The notes below the pieces were generated by a model. The model was given only the letters and a program-made list of their open reading frames with translations. It was not told the DNA's origin and made no database searches. Shown one piece after another: positions 48,153 through 57,757 of a stretch of 64,000 nucleotides of DNA. Location of the stretch: NCBI RefSeq assembly GCF_027924905.1, contig NZ_AP027055.1, forward strand, positions 1,178,001 to 1,242,000. Direction: 5' to 3'. The translations under genes were made by a program, and so were the position numbers. Each line of letters starts with the position of its first letter. The stretch's first letter is position 1. This DNA is from Limnohabitans sp. INBF002. Its GTDB lineage: Bacteria > Pseudomonadota > Gammaproteobacteria > Burkholderiales > Burkholderiaceae_C.

Positions 48153-49976
48153 TCAGATGTTTGTGAACAAAGGCGAAGCGCCTTCTTCGGCCAGTGCAGC
48201 ATTGGCGCGAAACAGCGCAAAGATGTCACGGCCTGTGCCGTGTTGGTTGCCAGACAAATCAGGGGTGGGGGCGGTGCGTGTGGCAAGTTCAGCATCGCTC
48301 ACCTCAAGCTGCAACGTTTGGGTGTCGCAGTCGAGCGCAATCATGTCGCCGTCTTGCACTTTGCCGATCAAGCCGCCGTTCACAGATTCGGGGCTGAGGT
48401 GAATCGCCGCGGGCACTTTGCCCGATGCACCCGACATGCGGCCATCGGTGACCAAGGCCACTTTGAAGCCCTTGTCTTGCAACACACCCAACACAGGCGT
48501 GAGGCGATGCAACTCAGGCATGCCGTTGGCTTGTGGGCCTTGGTTGCGCACCACGGCCACAAAGTCACGTTCGAGCTTGCCTTCTTTGAACAACACACCG
48601 AGTTGTTTTTGGTCGGTCAGCACGATGGCAGGCGCACGCACTTGGCGGTGCTCTGGCTTCACAGCCGACACTTTCACCACAGCACGGCCTAAGTTGCCTT
48701 GCAACAAACGCAAGCCACCATCGGCGCTGAAGGGTTGGCTCACTGGGCGCAACACGGCTTCGTCGGCTGATTTGGTTGGCACATCGCGCCAATCGAGTTG
48801 GCCATTGTTCAACCAAGGCTCAACGGTGTAGCGATGCAGGCCTTGACCCATGATGGTGTGCACATCGTCGTGCAACAAACCTGCGCTGAGCAACTGTGCC
48901 ATGAGGTAGCCCATGCCGCCTGCGGCTTGGAAGTGGTTCACATCGGCGTTGCCGTTGGGGTAGACGCGCGCGAGCAAGGGTACGCAGGCCGAGAGCTCCG
49001 CAAAGTCATCCCAGTTCACCAGAATACCTGCCGCGCGTGCCATGGCCACGATGTGCAGCGTGTGGTTGGTCGAACCGCCAGTGGCCAACAAACCCACGAT
49101 GCCGTTGACGATGACCTTGGCGTTGATTTGGTAGCCCACGCCTGTTTCTTTGTCTTGCGACAAAGCCACGGCACGTTTGACGGCGTCCACCGTCAGGGCT
49201 TCACGCAAAGGTGTGCCTGGGTTCACGAACGATGAACCAGGCAAGTGCAAGCCCATGATTTCCATGAGCATTTGGTTGGAGTTGGCCGTGCCGTAAAACG
49301 TGCAGGTGCCTGCGCTGTGGTACGCCGCTTGTTCGGCTTCCAGCAACACCTCGCGGCTGACCAAGCCTTGTGCGTATTGCTGACGCACTTTGGCTTTGTC
49401 GTCGTTCGACAAACCCGACGTCATGGGACCAGCCGGAACAAACACCGCAGGCAAATGGCCAAACTGCAACGCACCGATGAACAGGCCAGGCACGATCTTG
49501 TCGCACACGCCCAAGAACAACGCGGCATCAAACACGTTGTGCGACAAACCCACGGCCGTGGCCAAAGCAATCACATCACGCGAGAACAGCGACAGCTCCA
49601 TACCGTCTTCGCCTTGCGTCACGCCATCGCACATGGCGGGCACGCCACCTGCCACTTGGGCTGTGGCACCTGCAGCACGTGCGGCCGCACGAATTTTTTC
49701 TGGGTAGTGTTCATACGGCTGATGGGCCGAGAGCATGTCGTTGTACGCCGTGATGACGCCCACATTGGGCTGACGCTCTTGGCGCAACACCAGTTTGTCG
49801 TTGGCAGGCATGGCTGCATAAGCGTGTGCGGCATTGGCGCAGCCCATGCCACCGCGGTAAGGACCGGGCTTTTTGGCTTTGGCCAACACGTCTAAATAGG
49901 CTTGGCGTGTTTTGGCGCTGCGTTGCTCAATGCGAGCGGTCACGGCGGCGAGGGTGGCGTGTAAAGGTACGGTCAT
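48153..49976 (-). CDS. edd: 6-Phosphogluconate dehydratase
   Basis: IlvD/Edd-family iron-sulfur dehydratase converting 6-phosphogluconate to KDPG. Cluster-type cysteines occur in [20 protein letters not shown] (split over the motif) and [14 protein letters not shown] at 49976 (MTVPLHATL) gives 607 aa; the open frame runs 31 codons further up into pgl but that extension is not conserved-looking. 8 bp after pgl. Confidence 0.95.
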   Translation of the reverse strand: MTVPLHATLAAVTARIEQRSAKTRQAYLDVLAKAKKPGPYRGGMGCANAAHAYAAMPANDKLVLRQERQPNVGVITAYNDMLSAHQPYEHYPEKIRAAARAAGATAQVAGGVPAMCDGVTQGEDGMELSLFSRDVIALATAVGLSHNVFDAALFLGVCDKIVPGLFIGALQFGHLPAVFVPAGPMTSGLSNDDKAKVRQQYAQGLVSREVLLEAEQAAYHSAGTCTFYGTANSNQMLMEIMGLHLPGSSFVNPGTPLREALTVDAVKRAVALSQDKETGVGYQINAKVIVNGIVGLLATGGSTNHTLHIVAMARAAGILVNWDDFAELSACVPLLARVYPNGNADVNHFQAAGGMGYLMAQLLSAGLLHDDVHTIMGQGLHRYTVEPWLNNGQLDWRDVPTKSADEAVLRPVSQPFSADGGLRLLQGNLGRAVVKVSAVKPEHRQVRAPAIVLTDQKQLGVLFKEGKLERDFVAVVRNQGPQANGMPELHRLTPVLGVLQDKGFKVALVTDGRMSGASGKVPAAIHLSPESVNGGLIGKVQDGDMIALDCDTQTLQLEVSDAELATRTAPTPDLSGNQHGTGRDIFALFRANAALAEEGASPLFTNI

Positions 49977-49984
49977 AAAAACTT

Positions 49985-50728
49985 TCAGTTGGCAAGCCAA
50001 AGCGCCACAGGCGTTTGGGTTTGTTGCAACACACATGAAATCGGTAGGGCAGGTGTGGTTTGCTTCCACGCTTGCTGCAAGGTACTGAGTTTGTCGGTGC
50101 CAAAAAGCGGCAACACGATGTGTCGTGCCGACAGAATTTGCGCCAAGGTTTGCGTGATACGCGCATAGGGCGCATTGGCGGGGGGATGTGCCAATTCAAT
50201 GGCCACGCAGGTTTGGGTGTTGCGCAGGTCCAGCGCATCCGTCAAATTGGGGGCATCCGGAAACAAGGACGCCGTGTGACCATCTGCGCCCATGCCCAAC
50301 ACCAGCACATCAGCAACGCCTGCAGCGGTCAATGCCAAGCTGGCTGCTTTGGCAAGCGTGGCAGGTGTATCCAAAGGCGCTGCCGTGCTGGCCACCATGA
50401 ACACCAGTTGCGCTTTGGCGGCGAGGTCTTGCAGCAAATGGGTTTGCACCAACAGCGCATTGCTGTCGGGGTGACTGCGGGGCACGCAGCGCTCGTCCAC
50501 CAAGGTGATGCGCACGCGTGACCAATCGATGTCGATCACACGCAGGGCTTCAAACAAAGCAACAGGCGATTTACCACCTGACACACTGAGCACGGCAAAG
50601 CCACGCGCTTGAATGGCTGCGGCTAAACGCTGCGCGATGTCTTGTGCCAAGCGCACATTCAACTCGGCTGCACTGACGGTGTGAACCGTCAAGGTGCCGC
50701 GTGATTCAGGATGCCATGCGGAGGTCAT
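49985..50728 (-). CDS. pgl: 6-Phosphogluconolactonase
   Basis: Hydrolyses 6-phosphogluconolactone. The sugar-isomerase-like fold motifs [17 protein letters not shown] and [17 protein letters not shown], and [15 protein letters not shown], are the DevB/Pgl signature. The ATG at 50728 overlaps the zwf stop by one base (TGATG). Confidence 0.93.
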   Translation of the reverse strand: MTSAWHPESRGTLTVHTVSAAELNVRLAQDIAQRLAAAIQARGFAVLSVSGGKSPVALFEALRVIDIDWSRVRITLVDERCVPRSHPDSNALLVQTHLLQDLAAKAQLVFMVASTAAPLDTPATLAKAASLALTAAGVADVLVLGMGADGHTASLFPDAPNLTDALDLRNTQTCVAIELAHPPANAPYARITQTLAQILSARHIVLPLFGTDKLSTLQQAWKQTTPALPISCVLQQTQTPVALWLAN

Positions 50729-52194
50729 CAAGCTTCCTCAAACCACGACAGTTCTTCGCGCGCCATCAGGGCAGATGACGCCGCAGGGCCCCAGCTGCCA
50801 GCAGAGTAGGCGCGCGGTTTGTCGTCCAACGCGGCCCAGCCGTTGATGATGGGTTCGACCCAAATCCACGCCGCTTCCAATTCGTCGCGACGCATGAAAT
50901 GGGTGAGGCGGCCTTTGATGACGTCCATCAACAAGCGCTCGTACGCTTCGGCGCGGCGCTTGTCAGACGACTGTTGCAAGTCAAGGCCAAGCTTCACCGG
51001 ATGCAAGTTCATGCCCGTGCCTGGCTCTTTGACCATCATCTCCAGCTGAATCGATTCTTCAGGCTGCAAAGTGATGATGAGTCGGTTGGGCTCTTGCTGT
51101 GCAGTAGAACCAAAGATGGAAAACGGCTGGTCCGCAAACTCAATGATGATTTGCGATTCGCGGCGCTGCATGCGTTTGCCCGTGCGCAAGAAGAATGGCA
51201 CATTGGCCCAGCGGGCGTTGTTGATGTGCGCGCGCAAGGCCACGAAGGTTTCGGTGCGGCTGCTGGCGGGCACGTTGTCTTCTTCCAAATAGCCTTTGAC
51301 GGCAGCACCTTCAGAAGCACCTGCGGTGTATTGGCCGCGCACGGTGTCGCGCTTGATATCAGCCAAATCCATCTTGCGCAGCGAGCGCAACACTTTGAGC
51401 TTTTCATCACGCACATCGTCGGCACCCAAAGAAATGGGCGGCTCCATGGCCACGATGCACAGAAGCTGCAACAAGTGGTTTTGCACCATGTCGCGCATCG
51501 CACCTGCGCCGTCATAAAAACCTGCACGACTGCCCACGCCCACACTTTCGGCCACAGTGATTTGCACGCTCTTGATGTAAGGCGCACGCCACAGCGGCTC
51601 AAAAATGGCATTGCCAAAACGCAGCACCATCAGGTTTTGCACGGTTTCTTTGCCGAGGTAGTGGTCGATGCGGTAAATCTGCTGCTCGTCAAAGTAACGG
51701 GCCACTTGACTGTTGATGTCGCGAGCAGAGGCGAGGTCGGTGCCCAGTGGCTTTTCAAGCACCACGCGCGACTGCGCATCCACCAAACCTGCGCCCGACA
51801 AGTGTGCGCAAATTTGCGTGAACAAGCTCGGCGCCGTGGCCAAGTAATACACGCGCAGCGCGGGTGTGTCGCACAAGTCTTTGAGCTTTTGGAAGTCGTT
51901 GGCGTTGGTGACGTCCATGCTCACGTAGGCCAAGCGGTTCAAAAAGCTTTGCCAATCGTCTTTGGTGAAGGCGTCTTTTTCGATGAAGGCGGGTGAGTTT
52001 TTGTCGATGAAATCCAAATACTCTTGGCGCGTCCAATCTTGGCGGCCCACAGCAATGATGCGTGCCGACGCATCAAGCTTGTCATGCAAGTGCGCCATGT
52101 ACAGCGCAGGCAAGAGTTTGCGAAACGACAAGTCGCCAGCGCCGCCAAAAATCACGATGTCCAGCGTACCCGCTGGTGGGTTGGGGTGTGTCAT
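50728..52194 (-). CDS. zwf: Glucose-6-phosphate 1-dehydrogenase
   Basis: Oxidises glucose 6-phosphate to 6-phosphogluconolactone. The nucleotide-binding start is IFGGAGDLSFRKLLPALY and the active site is RIDHYLGKETVQN. 488 aa, normal. Its start overlaps the hexR stop by 4 bp and its stop overlaps pgl, so the three are tightly coupled. Confidence 0.96.
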   Translation of the reverse strand: MTHPNPPAGTLDIVIFGGAGDLSFRKLLPALYMAHLHDKLDASARIIAVGRQDWTRQEYLDFIDKNSPAFIEKDAFTKDDWQSFLNRLAYVSMDVTNANDFQKLKDLCDTPALRVYYLATAPSLFTQICAHLSGAGLVDAQSRVVLEKPLGTDLASARDINSQVARYFDEQQIYRIDHYLGKETVQNLMVLRFGNAIFEPLWRAPYIKSVQITVAESVGVGSRAGFYDGAGAMRDMVQNHLLQLLCIVAMEPPISLGADDVRDEKLKVLRSLRKMDLADIKRDTVRGQYTAGASEGAAVKGYLEEDNVPASSRTETFVALRAHINNARWANVPFFLRTGKRMQRRESQIIIEFADQPFSIFGSTAQQEPNRLIITLQPEESIQLEMMVKEPGTGMNLHPVKLGLDLQQSSDKRRAEAYERLLMDVIKGRLTHFMRRDELEAAWIWVEPIINGWAALDDKPRAYSAGSWGPAASSALMAREELSWFEEA

Positions 52195-53039
52195 GAGTAA
52201 CGTTTGTTAAGAAGGTTTTGTTTCATGTTGCGCAGCAAAGGTTGCAGCTGTGTGCTGCCTATGCGCAGTGCCACGGTGGTGGCCAACACGTCGACGATCA
52301 TCAGGTGCAGCAAGCGCGACACCATGGGGCTGAATTTTTCGTAGCTTTCGGGGTGGTCCGCTGCGAGGTGAATTTTTCCGGCGTTGGCCAGAGGTGAGCC
52401 AGAGGCGGTGACCACCACGGTGGTGGCCCCGTTCTTTTTGGCAATCTCGCATGAGTCGAGCAAATCGCGTGTGCGGCCAGAGTTAGAGAACACCACCAAG
52501 CAGTCGCCAGGGCCGAGCAAAGAAGCGCTCATGATTTGCATGTGGCCGTCGCTGTGCGAGATGGTGTGGAAACCCAGACGGAAAAATTTGTGCTGTGCGT
52601 CTTGCGCCACGATGCCTGAATTGCCCACACCAAAAAACTCAAGGCGTTTGCCTTTTTTGTGGGTGAGGGCGATGGCTTCGGCGGCTTTGTCGATGGCGGC
52701 GGATGACGCATCGTTGCGGTATTTCAAAAACGCGGTGACGGTGTTGTCAATGACTTTGACCAACACATCGTTGCTGTTGTCTTGTGCGCCCACGTTGCGG
52801 TGGATGAAGGGCACACCTTCGCTCAAGCTGCCAGCGAGCTTGAGCTTGAAATCACTCAAACCTTCGTAGCCCATGCTGCGGCAAAAGCGCACCACGGTCG
52901 GTTTGCTCACGCCTGCACGTTCGGCCAGTTCGGTGACGGGCAGGGTCGAAAAAGTGCGTGGGTCAGAGAGAAGAAGCTTGCCCACGCGCTGTTCGGCGGG
53001 GGCTAAGGACGAAAGGGTCGATTTGATACGTTCCAACAT
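52191..53039 (-). CDS. hexR: HexR transcriptional regulator (RpiR family)
   Basis: Represses Entner-Doudoroff genes and is released by KDPG in proteobacteria. The N-terminal HTH (VTELAERAGVSKPTVVRFCRSMGY) is followed by a SIS sugar-phosphate domain (FFGVGNSGIVAQDAQHKF, VFSNSGRTRD). 282 aa. First gene of the seven-gene operon, with its own candidate box just upstream. Confidence 0.92.
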   Translation of the reverse strand: MLERIKSTLSSLAPAEQRVGKLLLSDPRTFSTLPVTELAERAGVSKPTVVRFCRSMGYEGLSDFKLKLAGSLSEGVPFIHRNVGAQDNSNDVLVKVIDNTVTAFLKYRNDASSAAIDKAAEAIALTHKKGKRLEFFGVGNSGIVAQDAQHKFFRLGFHTISHSDGHMQIMSASLLGPGDCLVVFSNSGRTRDLLDSCEIAKKNGATTVVVTASGSPLANAGKIHLAADHPESYEKFSPMVSRLLHLMIVDVLATTVALRIGSTQLQPLLRNMKQNLLNKRYS

Positions 53040-53048
53040 GAACGCAAA

Positions 53049-53063
53049 TGTAACTTAGTTTCA
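53049..53063. promoter_or_regulatory. hexR: HexR-like box upstream of hexR
   Basis: TGTAACTTAGTTTCA matches 11 of 15 positions of the known HexR consensus TGTAATTAAATTACA, from memory. It lies 10-24 bp before the hexR start, so HexR would repress its own operon, giving KDPG-dependent control of zwf to glk. Confidence 0.5.
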
Positions 53064-53104
53064 TGTTTTTAGTCAACATGGTTACGGATCATTTTTCTGG
53101 ATGG

Positions 53105-54319
53105 TTACCCGAGTTCGTCTTGCTTCAAAAAGATGTCTTTGTCAGGGAAAAACTGAGCGTGCAAGGGTAGCAGTGCACCGCCCAAAGCGCGGGCATGGTT
53201 GCCCACACGGCCAGCCAAAATTTGGGGCTGATGAATGCCATCAAAACTGAATTGCGCCAAGCTGGCTTCGGTTTGTTGGATGAGGGCTTGCAAAAGCTTG
53301 GGGTTCAGCGAACCATCCATGATGATGGCGTCCAAATCCAGCAAGGCTGAGGCACTGGTGGCGCTCATGGCCAAGGCTTTGGCAGCTTGCGACAACCAAG
53401 GCTGAGTGAACGCGCTGAACTCGGGGTTCATGATGGCGTCTTGCTGCACCAGCAGTGGGTCGTGGCCGGCGGCCATCAAGGCTTGTTCCAACTGCCACCC
53501 CGAGGCGAGTTGTAGCAACTGTGCAGGTGTGTTGGCATTGGCGCGTGTGCCCAACGGTGGCAGGCCAATCGGCATAGAGCCAATCGCACCTGCGTTGCCG
53601 CGTGGGCCGTTGACGATGTGGCCATCCATCACCAATCCGCCCCCCACAAATGTGCCTACATAGACATACAAAAAGTTAGGCACATCACGCCCCAAGCCTT
53701 GCACCAACTCAGCCACGCAAGCGGCGGTGGTGTCTTTGGCAAATTCAACGGGCAGAGCAGACATGGCTTGCACTTCTTGCACCAAGTCGATGTGCTCCCA
53801 ATCCACCATGGCTTTTTGGGCTTTCTTGCCCATCAAGTCGCCCCATTGGTGCATGGCCAGCGGCGCACTCAGGCCAATGCCTATGGCGCGTTTCCAAGCT
53901 TCGGGGCCCATGCGCTTTTGCATGAGCTTCAAGCCTTCTTTGATTTTGGGCAGCACCTCGGTGGGCGAGGGGTAGGGGTAGTTGTGTTGCCACTGGTGGC
54001 GCATTTGGCCAAGGAAATCTGTCACCACCACCTCAAGGCTGCGGCGGCCCACTTGCAAGCCAATGCTGTAGGCGCCATCGGGGTTGATGGCGAGGGGCAC
54101 CGAGGGCTGACCAATCTTGCCGCGAATGCGGTCTTGCTTGATGAGCAATCCATCTTCCAACAAACGGTTGACGATGATGGAAACTGTTTGTGACGACAGC
54201 TGCGTGAGACGTGCCAAATCGGCTTTGGGAATGGCGCCTTCGTGACGAATGGCGCGCAGCACCGTGCGCTCGTTGAATTGGCGCATGCCGGTGTGGTTGG
54301 ACCCACGCATTGTTTTCAT
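53105..54319 (-). CDS. ROK-family transcriptional regulator (FrcR-like)
   Basis: 404-aa regulator. An N-terminal winged HTH (LARLTQLSSQTVSIIVNRLL) precedes a sugar-kinase-like ROK domain. The CxCGxxGC zinc motif and the ExGH motif seen in most ROK kinases/repressors are missing (GAIGSMPIG and NANTPAQLLQ replace them), so it should lack kinase activity. Its start overlaps the fucU-like stop by 4 bp. Divergent from frcBCAK as in rhizobial frcR; it probably controls that operon. Confidence 0.85.
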   Translation of the reverse strand: MKTMRGSNHTGMRQFNERTVLRAIRHEGAIPKADLARLTQLSSQTVSIIVNRLLEDGLLIKQDRIRGKIGQPSVPLAINPDGAYSIGLQVGRRSLEVVVTDFLGQMRHQWQHNYPYPSPTEVLPKIKEGLKLMQKRMGPEAWKRAIGIGLSAPLAMHQWGDLMGKKAQKAMVDWEHIDLVQEVQAMSALPVEFAKDTTAACVAELVQGLGRDVPNFLYVYVGTFVGGGLVMDGHIVNGPRGNAGAIGSMPIGLPPLGTRANANTPAQLLQLASGWQLEQALMAAGHDPLLVQQDAIMNPEFSAFTQPWLSQAAKALAMSATSASALLDLDAIIMDGSLNPKLLQALIQQTEASLAQFSFDGIHQPQILAGRVGNHARALGGALLPLHAQFFPDKDIFLKQDELG

Positions 54320-54756
54320 AAAAGAATCACGCCTTTGCAGAACATGGCATTGCCGTAAGCCGTGCCTTCGCCAGTTTGCACAATCAAACTGGCGCCTTTG
54401 ATTTTCTCGTAGAACGCATAGCGCTCCACGGCTTCGACTTGATTCGACCCAAAGCCCGTTTTATTGACCAAGCCAATCACGGCTTGTTGGGCTGGCGTGC
54501 GATGCGCGGCATCGCTGTGGCACACATGCATGAGGGCGACTGGTTGCGCCACATCGGTGGCAAGTGGAAGTACAGACAGCACTGCGTCGCTCACGCGTTC
54601 TAGGCTGAGGCCTGGGAGTCGAACCACAGGTTTTCCGTGTGCCAAATAATCAGCAGTGAAGTTGGCATCCACAACGGCAACCCATTCGCCATGGCCCATG
54701 GCACACAGGTGCATGAGCAACTCGGGGGTGAGGATGGGGTCAATTCCTTTGAGCAC
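54316..54756 (-). CDS. RbsD/FucU family sugar mutarotase
   Basis: 146 aa of the RbsD/FucU fold, which interconverts sugar anomers or ring forms (D-ribose pyranase or L-fucose mutarotase). MLKGIDPILTPELL and the His in CAMGHGEW, with YEKIKGASLIVQTGE near the end, are family features. Next to a fructose-type importer it may supply the furanose/pyranose form that the transporter or kinase uses. Coupled to the ROK gene by a 4-bp overlap. Confidence 0.82.
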   Translation of the reverse strand: MLKGIDPILTPELLMHLCAMGHGEWVAVVDANFTADYLAHGKPVVRLPGLSLERVSDAVLSVLPLATDVAQPVALMHVCHSDAAHRTPAQQAVIGLVNKTGFGSNQVEAVERYAFYEKIKGASLIVQTGEGTAYGNAMFCKGVILL

Positions 54757-54841
54757 GTATCTGTCCTTAATTTGTCAATATTGTCAGGCCTTGGAGGATG
54801 CCAAATTTTTAGCAACTCGTGTTTCAGGGTATGTACTAACT

Positions 54842-54878
54842 AAACTAACTTGATTTAGTAAGTCGAGTTGTCTTACAT
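54842..54878 (+). promoter_or_regulatory. frcB promoter with overlapping operator
   Basis: A 22-bp sequence at 54842-54863 matches the upstream copy of the glucose-ABC operator (30417-30438) at 18 of 22 positions. It covers a TTGATT -35 box (54850-54855) spaced 17 bp from a TTACAT -10 box (54873-54878). The arrangement fits repression by the divergent ROK regulator. Confidence 0.6.
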
Positions 54879-54934
54879 TTAAGTCGCGGCGCAAAAGTGC
54901 GTCGGCGATGATTACCAACAATGTGGAGACCTTG

Positions 54935-55933
54935 ATGAAATTGAACACACCTAAATTGATGTTGACAGCAATGGCCTTGGCAGCCAGCAGCGTTTATGCG
55001 GCTGAGCCCGTGATCGGCTTGATCACCAAAACAGAAATCAACCCCTTCTTTGTGAAAATGAAAGAGGGCGCACAAGCCGAAGCGAAAAAGCTTGGCGCCA
55101 AAGTGATGTCTGCCGCAGGCAAAACCGACGGCGACAACGCAGGTCAAATCACCGCCATGGAAAACATGATCGCCGCAGGCGCCAAAACCATTTTGATCAC
55201 GCCCAGCGATTCCAAAGCCATCGTGCCTGCCATCAAGAAAGCACAAGCACAAGGCGTGATGGTCATCGCCTTGGACAGCCCCACAGAACCTGCCAACGCG
55301 ACTGACGCGTTGTTTGCCACGGACAACTACAAAGCCGGTGTGTTCATTGGTCAATACGCCAAAGCCGCTTTGAATGGCAAGAAGCCCGTCATCGCCACCC
55401 TCGATTTGTTCCCAGGTCACCCTGTGGGCGCACAGCGCCACAACGGTTTCTTGCAAGGCTACGGCTTGACCTCACTCGACGCCAAAAGCAACGAGTTGGC
55501 TAAGCCTGCTGAAGTGGTGTGTATGGCCGACAGCTTTGGCGACCGTGCCAAGGGCCAAACCGGCATGGAAAACTGCTTGCAAAAGAACCCCAACATCAAC
55601 GTGGTCTACACCATCAACGAACCCGCAGCTGCCGGTGCTTACAACGCACTCAAGGCCGCAGGCAAAGAGAAAGACGTGTTGATCGTGTCTGTGGACGGCG
55701 GCTGCGCTGGCATCAAAGACGTGGGTGCTGGCGTGATTGCTGCCACCTCGCAACAGTACCCCTTGCGCATGGCCGCCATGGGCGTGGCTGCGGGTGTGGA
55801 ATACGCCAAGACAGGTAAAAAAGTCAGCGGCTACACCGACACCGGTGTGACACTGATTGCGGCCAAGTCCATGAAAGGTGTGGACAGCAAAGACGTGAAA
55901 ACTGGCACAGACCTGTGCTGGGGTAACAAGTAA
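54935..55933 (+). CDS. frcB: Fructose-type ABC transporter substrate-binding protein
   Basis: Periplasmic binding protein of the ribose/xylose/fructose class (family 2). A Sec signal ends near SSVYAAEP; the mature protein starts VIGLITKTEINPFFVKMKEG, close to rhizobial FrcB. ATG at 54935 with GGAG 6 nt upstream; 332 aa. First gene of frcBCA-kinase. Confidence 0.88.
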   Translation: MKLNTPKLMLTAMALAASSVYAAEPVIGLITKTEINPFFVKMKEGAQAEAKKLGAKVMSAAGKTDGDNAGQITAMENMIAAGAKTILITPSDSKAIVPAIKKAQAQGVMVIALDSPTEPANATDALFATDNYKAGVFIGQYAKAALNGKKPVIATLDLFPGHPVGAQRHNGFLQGYGLTSLDAKSNELAKPAEVVCMADSFGDRAKGQTGMENCLQKNPNINVVYTINEPAAAGAYNALKAAGKEKDVLIVSVDGGCAGIKDVGAGVIAATSQQYPLRMAAMGVAAGVEYAKTGKKVSGYTDTGVTLIAAKSMKGVDSKDVKTGTDLCWGNK

Positions 55934-55955
55934 AGCGTCAACATAGCTTGAAAGA

Positions 55956-55973
55956 GGGGGCCGTGTGGCCCCC
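55956..55973 (+). terminator. Intercistronic hairpin between frcB and frcC
   Basis: GGGGGCC pairs with GGCCCCC around GTGT; no long T-run follows. Such stems often stabilise the upstream binding-protein mRNA and lower downstream expression. Confidence 0.6.
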
Positions 55974-56000
55974 TGCGGTTTTAAAGAAAAAAGTCACTGT

Positions 56001-56960
56001 ATGAATTCCTTCAAAGACAAGCTTCCGCCCATGGGCACCTTGGGCCCGCTGATTGCGCTGGTGTTGGCCTGCGTGTTTTTCGCCAGCCAAAGCGACCGGT
56101 TTTTGAGCACCCAAAACTTCTCGCTCATCTTGGCGCAAGTCATGGTGGTGGGCGTGATTGCCATTGGTCAAACCCTCATCATCTTGACCGCAGGCATTGA
56201 CTTGTCATGTGGCATGGTCATGGCGCTGGGCGGCATTGTGATGACCAAATTTGCAGCAGATTACGGGCTTTCAACACCCGTCGCGATGGCGTGCGGCTTG
56301 GCTGTGACGACCGCCTTTGGTTACCTCAACGGCGTGTTGGTGACGCGCATCAAATTGCCTCCCTTCATCGTGACCTTGGGCACCTTGAACATTGCATTTG
56401 CCATCACGCAGCTTTACTCGGGCTCACAGACCGTGACCGACATTCCTGCGGGTATGAACTGGTTGGGCAGCACCTTCACATTCGGTGGTGCCACGGTGAG
56501 CTACGGCGTGGTGATGATGTTGGGCTTGTATCTCTTCACTTGGTTTGCGTTGCGTGAAACCGCCGCAGGCCGACATGTGTACGCCGTGGGCAACAGCCCA
56601 GAAGCGACACGTTTGACAGGCATTTCCACCGAGAAAGTGTTGTTGTGGGTGTATGTGTTGGCAGGGCTTTGCTATGGGCTGGCCGCCATGCTAGGTGTGG
56701 CGCGCACTGGCGCGGGTGACCCCAATGCAGGACAAACCGAAAACTTAGATGCCATCACCGCCGTGGTGTTGGGAGGCACCAGTTTGTTTGGTGGCCGTGG
56801 TGTGGTGCTGGGCACTTTGGTGGGCGCGCTGATTGTGGGTGTGTTCCGCAACGGTCTCACGCTCATGGGCGTGTCCTCGGTTTATCAAATTTTGGTCACA
56901 GGTATTTTGGTGATCTTGGCTGTTGCCACAGATCAACTCTCACGCAAGGGAGCACGCTGA
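56001..56960 (+). CDS. frcC: Fructose-type ABC transporter permease
   Basis: RbsC/FrcC-like permease with eight to ten helices and the conserved AGIDLSCGMVMALGG and VVLGGTSLFGGRG motifs. ATG at 56001 gives 319 aa. 67 bp after frcB, after the hairpin. Confidence 0.9.
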   Translation: MNSFKDKLPPMGTLGPLIALVLACVFFASQSDRFLSTQNFSLILAQVMVVGVIAIGQTLIILTAGIDLSCGMVMALGGIVMTKFAADYGLSTPVAMACGLAVTTAFGYLNGVLVTRIKLPPFIVTLGTLNIAFAITQLYSGSQTVTDIPAGMNWLGSTFTFGGATVSYGVVMMLGLYLFTWFALRETAAGRHVYAVGNSPEATRLTGISTEKVLLWVYVLAGLCYGLAAMLGVARTGAGDPNAGQTENLDAITAVVLGGTSLFGGRGVVLGTLVGALIVGVFRNGLTLMGVSSVYQILVTGILVILAVATDQLSRKGAR

Positions 56961-56962
56961 TC

Positions 56963-57757
56963 ATGAGCGGCACACAACACAACATCGTCATGCAGGCGAA
57001 GGGCTTGGTCAAACGTTATGGCCAAGTCACTGCTTTGGACGGCGCAGACTTTGAGCTGCGCGCAGGCGAAATCTTGGCGGTCATTGGTGACAACGGCGCG
57101 GGCAAGTCGTCACTCATCAAATGTTTGTCGGGCGCCACGGTGCCTGATGAAGGCATGATTTCTTTGGATGGCAACCCCATCCATTTCAAATCGCCCATCG
57201 ATGCACGCCGCGCAGGCATTGAAACCGTGTATCAAGATTTGGCAGTCGCACCTGCCATGAGCATTGCTGAGAATTTGTTTTTAGGCCGCGAAATTCGTCG
57301 CCCAGGCTTTGCGGGCAGCGTGCTTCGCATGCTCGACAAAAAGCGAATGCTGCAAGAAAGTATCGAGCGCATGAATGACTTGAAAGTGGGCATTCGTTCC
57401 ATGACGCAAGCGGTAGAAACTTTGTCTGGTGGCCAACGTCAATGCGTGGCCGTGTCACGCGCAGCAGCGTTTGCGCAGCATGTGGTCATCATGGATGAAC
57501 CCACGGCTGCGCTGGGCGTGAAAGAAGGCAATATGGTGCTTGAGCTGATTCGCCGCGTGCGCGACAAAGGCCTGCCTGTGGTGCTGATTTCGCACAACAT
57601 GCCCCATGTGTTTGAAATTGCAGACCGCATCCATGTGGCCCGCTTAGGAAAACGCGCGGCGGTGTTGAATCCGAAAAATATCAGCATGAGTGACACCGTG
57701 GCCGTGATGACGGGCGCGATGAAGCCCGAAGACATTCCAGCGGAGTGCTTGGCTTGA
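56963..57757 (+). CDS. frcA: Fructose-type ABC transporter ATP-binding protein
   Basis: Single-domain ATPase (264 aa), as in FrcA and unlike the double-domain RbsA. Walker A GDNGAGKSS and Walker B VVIMDEPTAALG are normal; the signature is LSGGQRQCVAVSRA, with Cys where Gly, Ala or Ser is usual. 2 bp after frcC. Confidence 0.9.
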   Translation: MSGTQHNIVMQAKGLVKRYGQVTALDGADFELRAGEILAVIGDNGAGKSSLIKCLSGATVPDEGMISLDGNPIHFKSPIDARRAGIETVYQDLAVAPAMSIAENLFLGREIRRPGFAGSVLRMLDKKRMLQESIERMNDLKVGIRSMTQAVETLSGGQRQCVAVSRAAAFAQHVVIMDEPTAALGVKEGNMVLELIRRVRDKGLPVVLISHNMPHVFEIADRIHVARLGKRAAVLNPKNISMSDTVAVMTGAMKPEDIPAECLA

